Assembly (NCBI GenBank): GCA_965250025.1
Contig: OZ252283.1
Coordinates: 3,410,001 to 3,474,000 of the forward strand
From: CBDDLD01 sp965250025
GTDB taxonomy: Bacteria; Bacteroidota; Bacteroidia; Flavobacteriales; Flavobacteriaceae
Length of the DNA stretch: 64,000 nt
Reading direction: 5' to 3'
The notes beneath the pieces are model-generated. The model did not search any database and was not told the origin of the DNA. It was given only the letters and a program-made list of their open reading frames with translations. Both the position numbers and the translations under genes were made by a program. Shown piece by piece: positions 63,215 through 64,000 of the stretch. The first letter of the stretch is position 1. Every line of letters starts with the position of its first letter.

Positions 63215-63883
63215 ATGAAGCTATTTCTAGTACCTACACCTATAGGTAATCTCAAAGATATTACGTTTAGAGCTATTGAAGTTTTAAAAGATGTAGATCT
63301 CATTTTAGCAGAAGACACCAGAACTTCAGGAAAACTCTTAAAGCATTATGATATTGTAACACCCATGCAAAGCCATCATATGCATAATGAACATAAGACT
63401 ATTGATACTCTTGTGAATAGGTTGAAGTCGGGAGTTAAAATAGCTTTGATCAGTGATGCCGGTACGCCGGCCATTTCCGATCCGGGATTTTTACTTACCA
63501 GAGCATGCCTTGAAAATGATATTGAAGTCGAATGTTTACCCGGAGCAACGGCATTTGTCCCGGCATTGGTCAATAGTGGACTCCCTAATGATAAATTTGT
63601 ATTCGAAGGATTTTTACCGGTAAAAAAAGGACGTCAAACCCGATTACTACTTTTAGCGGAAGAAACCCGAACCATGGTTTTTTATGAAAGTCCACATAAA
63701 CTTGTGAAAACATTAACCCATTTTTGCGACTACTTTGGCGAGGAGCGAGGGGTTTCAGTATCCAGAGAACTGACCAAAATGTATGAAGAAACCATTCGTG
63801 GTACACTAAAAGAAGTATTAACGTATTACAGCAATAAGCCACCAAAAGGGGAGATTGTCATTGTAGTCGCAGGTAAAAAATAA
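63215..63883 (+). CDS. rsmI: 16S rRNA (cytidine-1402-2'-O)-methyltransferase
   Basis: A tetrapyrrole-methylase-fold SAM enzyme: MKLFLVPTPIGNLKDITFRA at the N-terminus, ILAEDTRTSGKLLKHYDI, ALISDAGTPAISDPGF, CLPGATAFVPALVNSGLP and VFYESPHKL. The C-terminal GEIVIVVAG is also typical. It methylates C1402 in the decoding site. At ~222 residues it is slightly short compared with E. coli RsmI, but no motif is missing. It is followed after seven bases by a uracil-DNA-glycosylase-like gene. Confidence 0.95.
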   Translation: MKLFLVPTPIGNLKDITFRAIEVLKDVDLILAEDTRTSGKLLKHYDIVTPMQSHHMHNEHKTIDTLVNRLKSGVKIALISDAGTPAISDPGFLLTRACLENDIEVECLPGATAFVPALVNSGLPNDKFVFEGFLPVKKGRQTRLLLLAEETRTMVFYESPHKLVKTLTHFCDYFGEERGVSVSRELTKMYEETIRGTLKEVLTYYSNKPPKGEIVIVVAGKK

Positions 63884-63890
63884 GCCCATA

Positions 63891-64000
63891 ATGGAGTCGT
63901 TATTACAAGATATCAGCCAATGTACCATTTGTAAGGCCCATTTACCTTTGGGACCACGACCAGTAGCTTCGGGGCATCCAAACTCTAAGATTGTAATCAT
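63891..64000 (+). CDS. Uracil-DNA glycosylase family protein, C-terminus off the window
   Basis: Only the first 36 residues are visible: a Cys pair (CTICKAH, ~11-17) followed by LPLGPRPVASGHPNSKIVI. In family 4/UdgX-like glycosylases, similar Cys ligands of an iron-sulfur cluster and the 'A/G-x-xP.a.i..i.gqaPG' start occur here. Start ATG lies seven bases after rsmI. The name rests on the N-terminus alone, so another alpha/beta glycosylase or a related protein is possible. Confidence 0.6.
   Translation, partial: MESLLQDISQCTICKAHLPLGPRPVASGHPNSKIVI

Noticed and set aside
1..64000. CRISPR arrays, rRNA genes, insertion sequences
   Set aside because: No regularly spaced short direct repeats, no rRNA-like sequence and no transposase-like protein were seen.

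Overview
The window is 64 kb of chromosome from a member of the Bacteroidota, most likely the family Flavobacteriaceae. The DNA is A+T rich. Seven proteins end in type IX secretion (T9SS) sorting domains: six type A tails with a YPNP-like start and one type B (CHU_C-like) tail. Lipoproteins are common, ribosome binding sites lack a clear Shine-Dalgarno sequence, and many genes are preceded by TAnnTTTG, the Bacteroidota -7 promoter element. The genus cannot be told from this window. Nothing looks like a prophage, transposon, plasmid or CRISPR array.

Layout. 0-0.8 kb: edge of a LexA-like (HTH + S24) repressor. 0.9-5.2 kb: a minus-strand run of M1 peptidase, subtilase and metallo-beta-lactamase-fold hydrolase. 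5.4-7.2 kb: a cation/proton antiporter. 7.2-12.6 kb: a T9SS adhesin-like protein beside a membrane-bound beta-propeller/LytTR regulator. 12.7-23.4 kb: housekeeping and envelope genes (lepA, an outer-membrane barrel, a PD40 lipoprotein, an M28 peptidase, dusB, an FtsX-type permease, rbfA, methylmalonyl-CoA epimerase, a CAT-anticodon tRNA). 23.4-27.6 kb: a membrane AraC regulator, a striking palindromic operator pair, and an operon of a 37-residue lipoprotein, a PAP2 phosphatase, a GT2 and an ArnT-like GT39 enzyme. 27.8-30.0 kb: a MarR regulator with an operator around its own promoter, a T9SS SMP-30/NHL-like protein, and a tiny PID-CTERM-like protein. 30.0-35.6 kb: ribE, pdxA, then DUF177-rpmF-fabH-accB-accC (start of fatty acid synthesis). 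35.8-40.4 kb: tandem paralogous T9SS metalloproteases. 40.5-45.3 kb: FAD oxidoreductase, a Gre-like factor, an RND/MMPL transporter, an orphan ABC ATPase. 45.4-55.1 kb: a duplicated two-gene cassette (CxxCH lipoprotein + T9SS FG-GAP/ASPIC-UnbV protein) with a prolyl oligopeptidase between the copies. 55.2-64 kb: asd, mscL, alr, tdk, an acidic conserved protein, a DoxX-like protein, a giant DUF11 T9SS-B protein, rsmI, and the edge of a uracil-DNA glycosylase.

How it works together. Much of the window builds or decorates the cell surface: secreted proteases, adhesins, surface lipoproteins and envelope glycosylation. It is interleaved with core genes for translation, lipid, cofactor and wall-precursor synthesis. 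The most promising less-described items are the duplicated heme-lipoprotein/ASPIC cassette, the AraC-palindrome-glycosyltransferase unit, the one-piece propeller-LytTR sensor, the MarR operator surrounding a -7 box, and two divergent promoters built from abutting or nearly abutting -7 boxes. No function here was verified by database search; all names rest on motifs and family resemblance.
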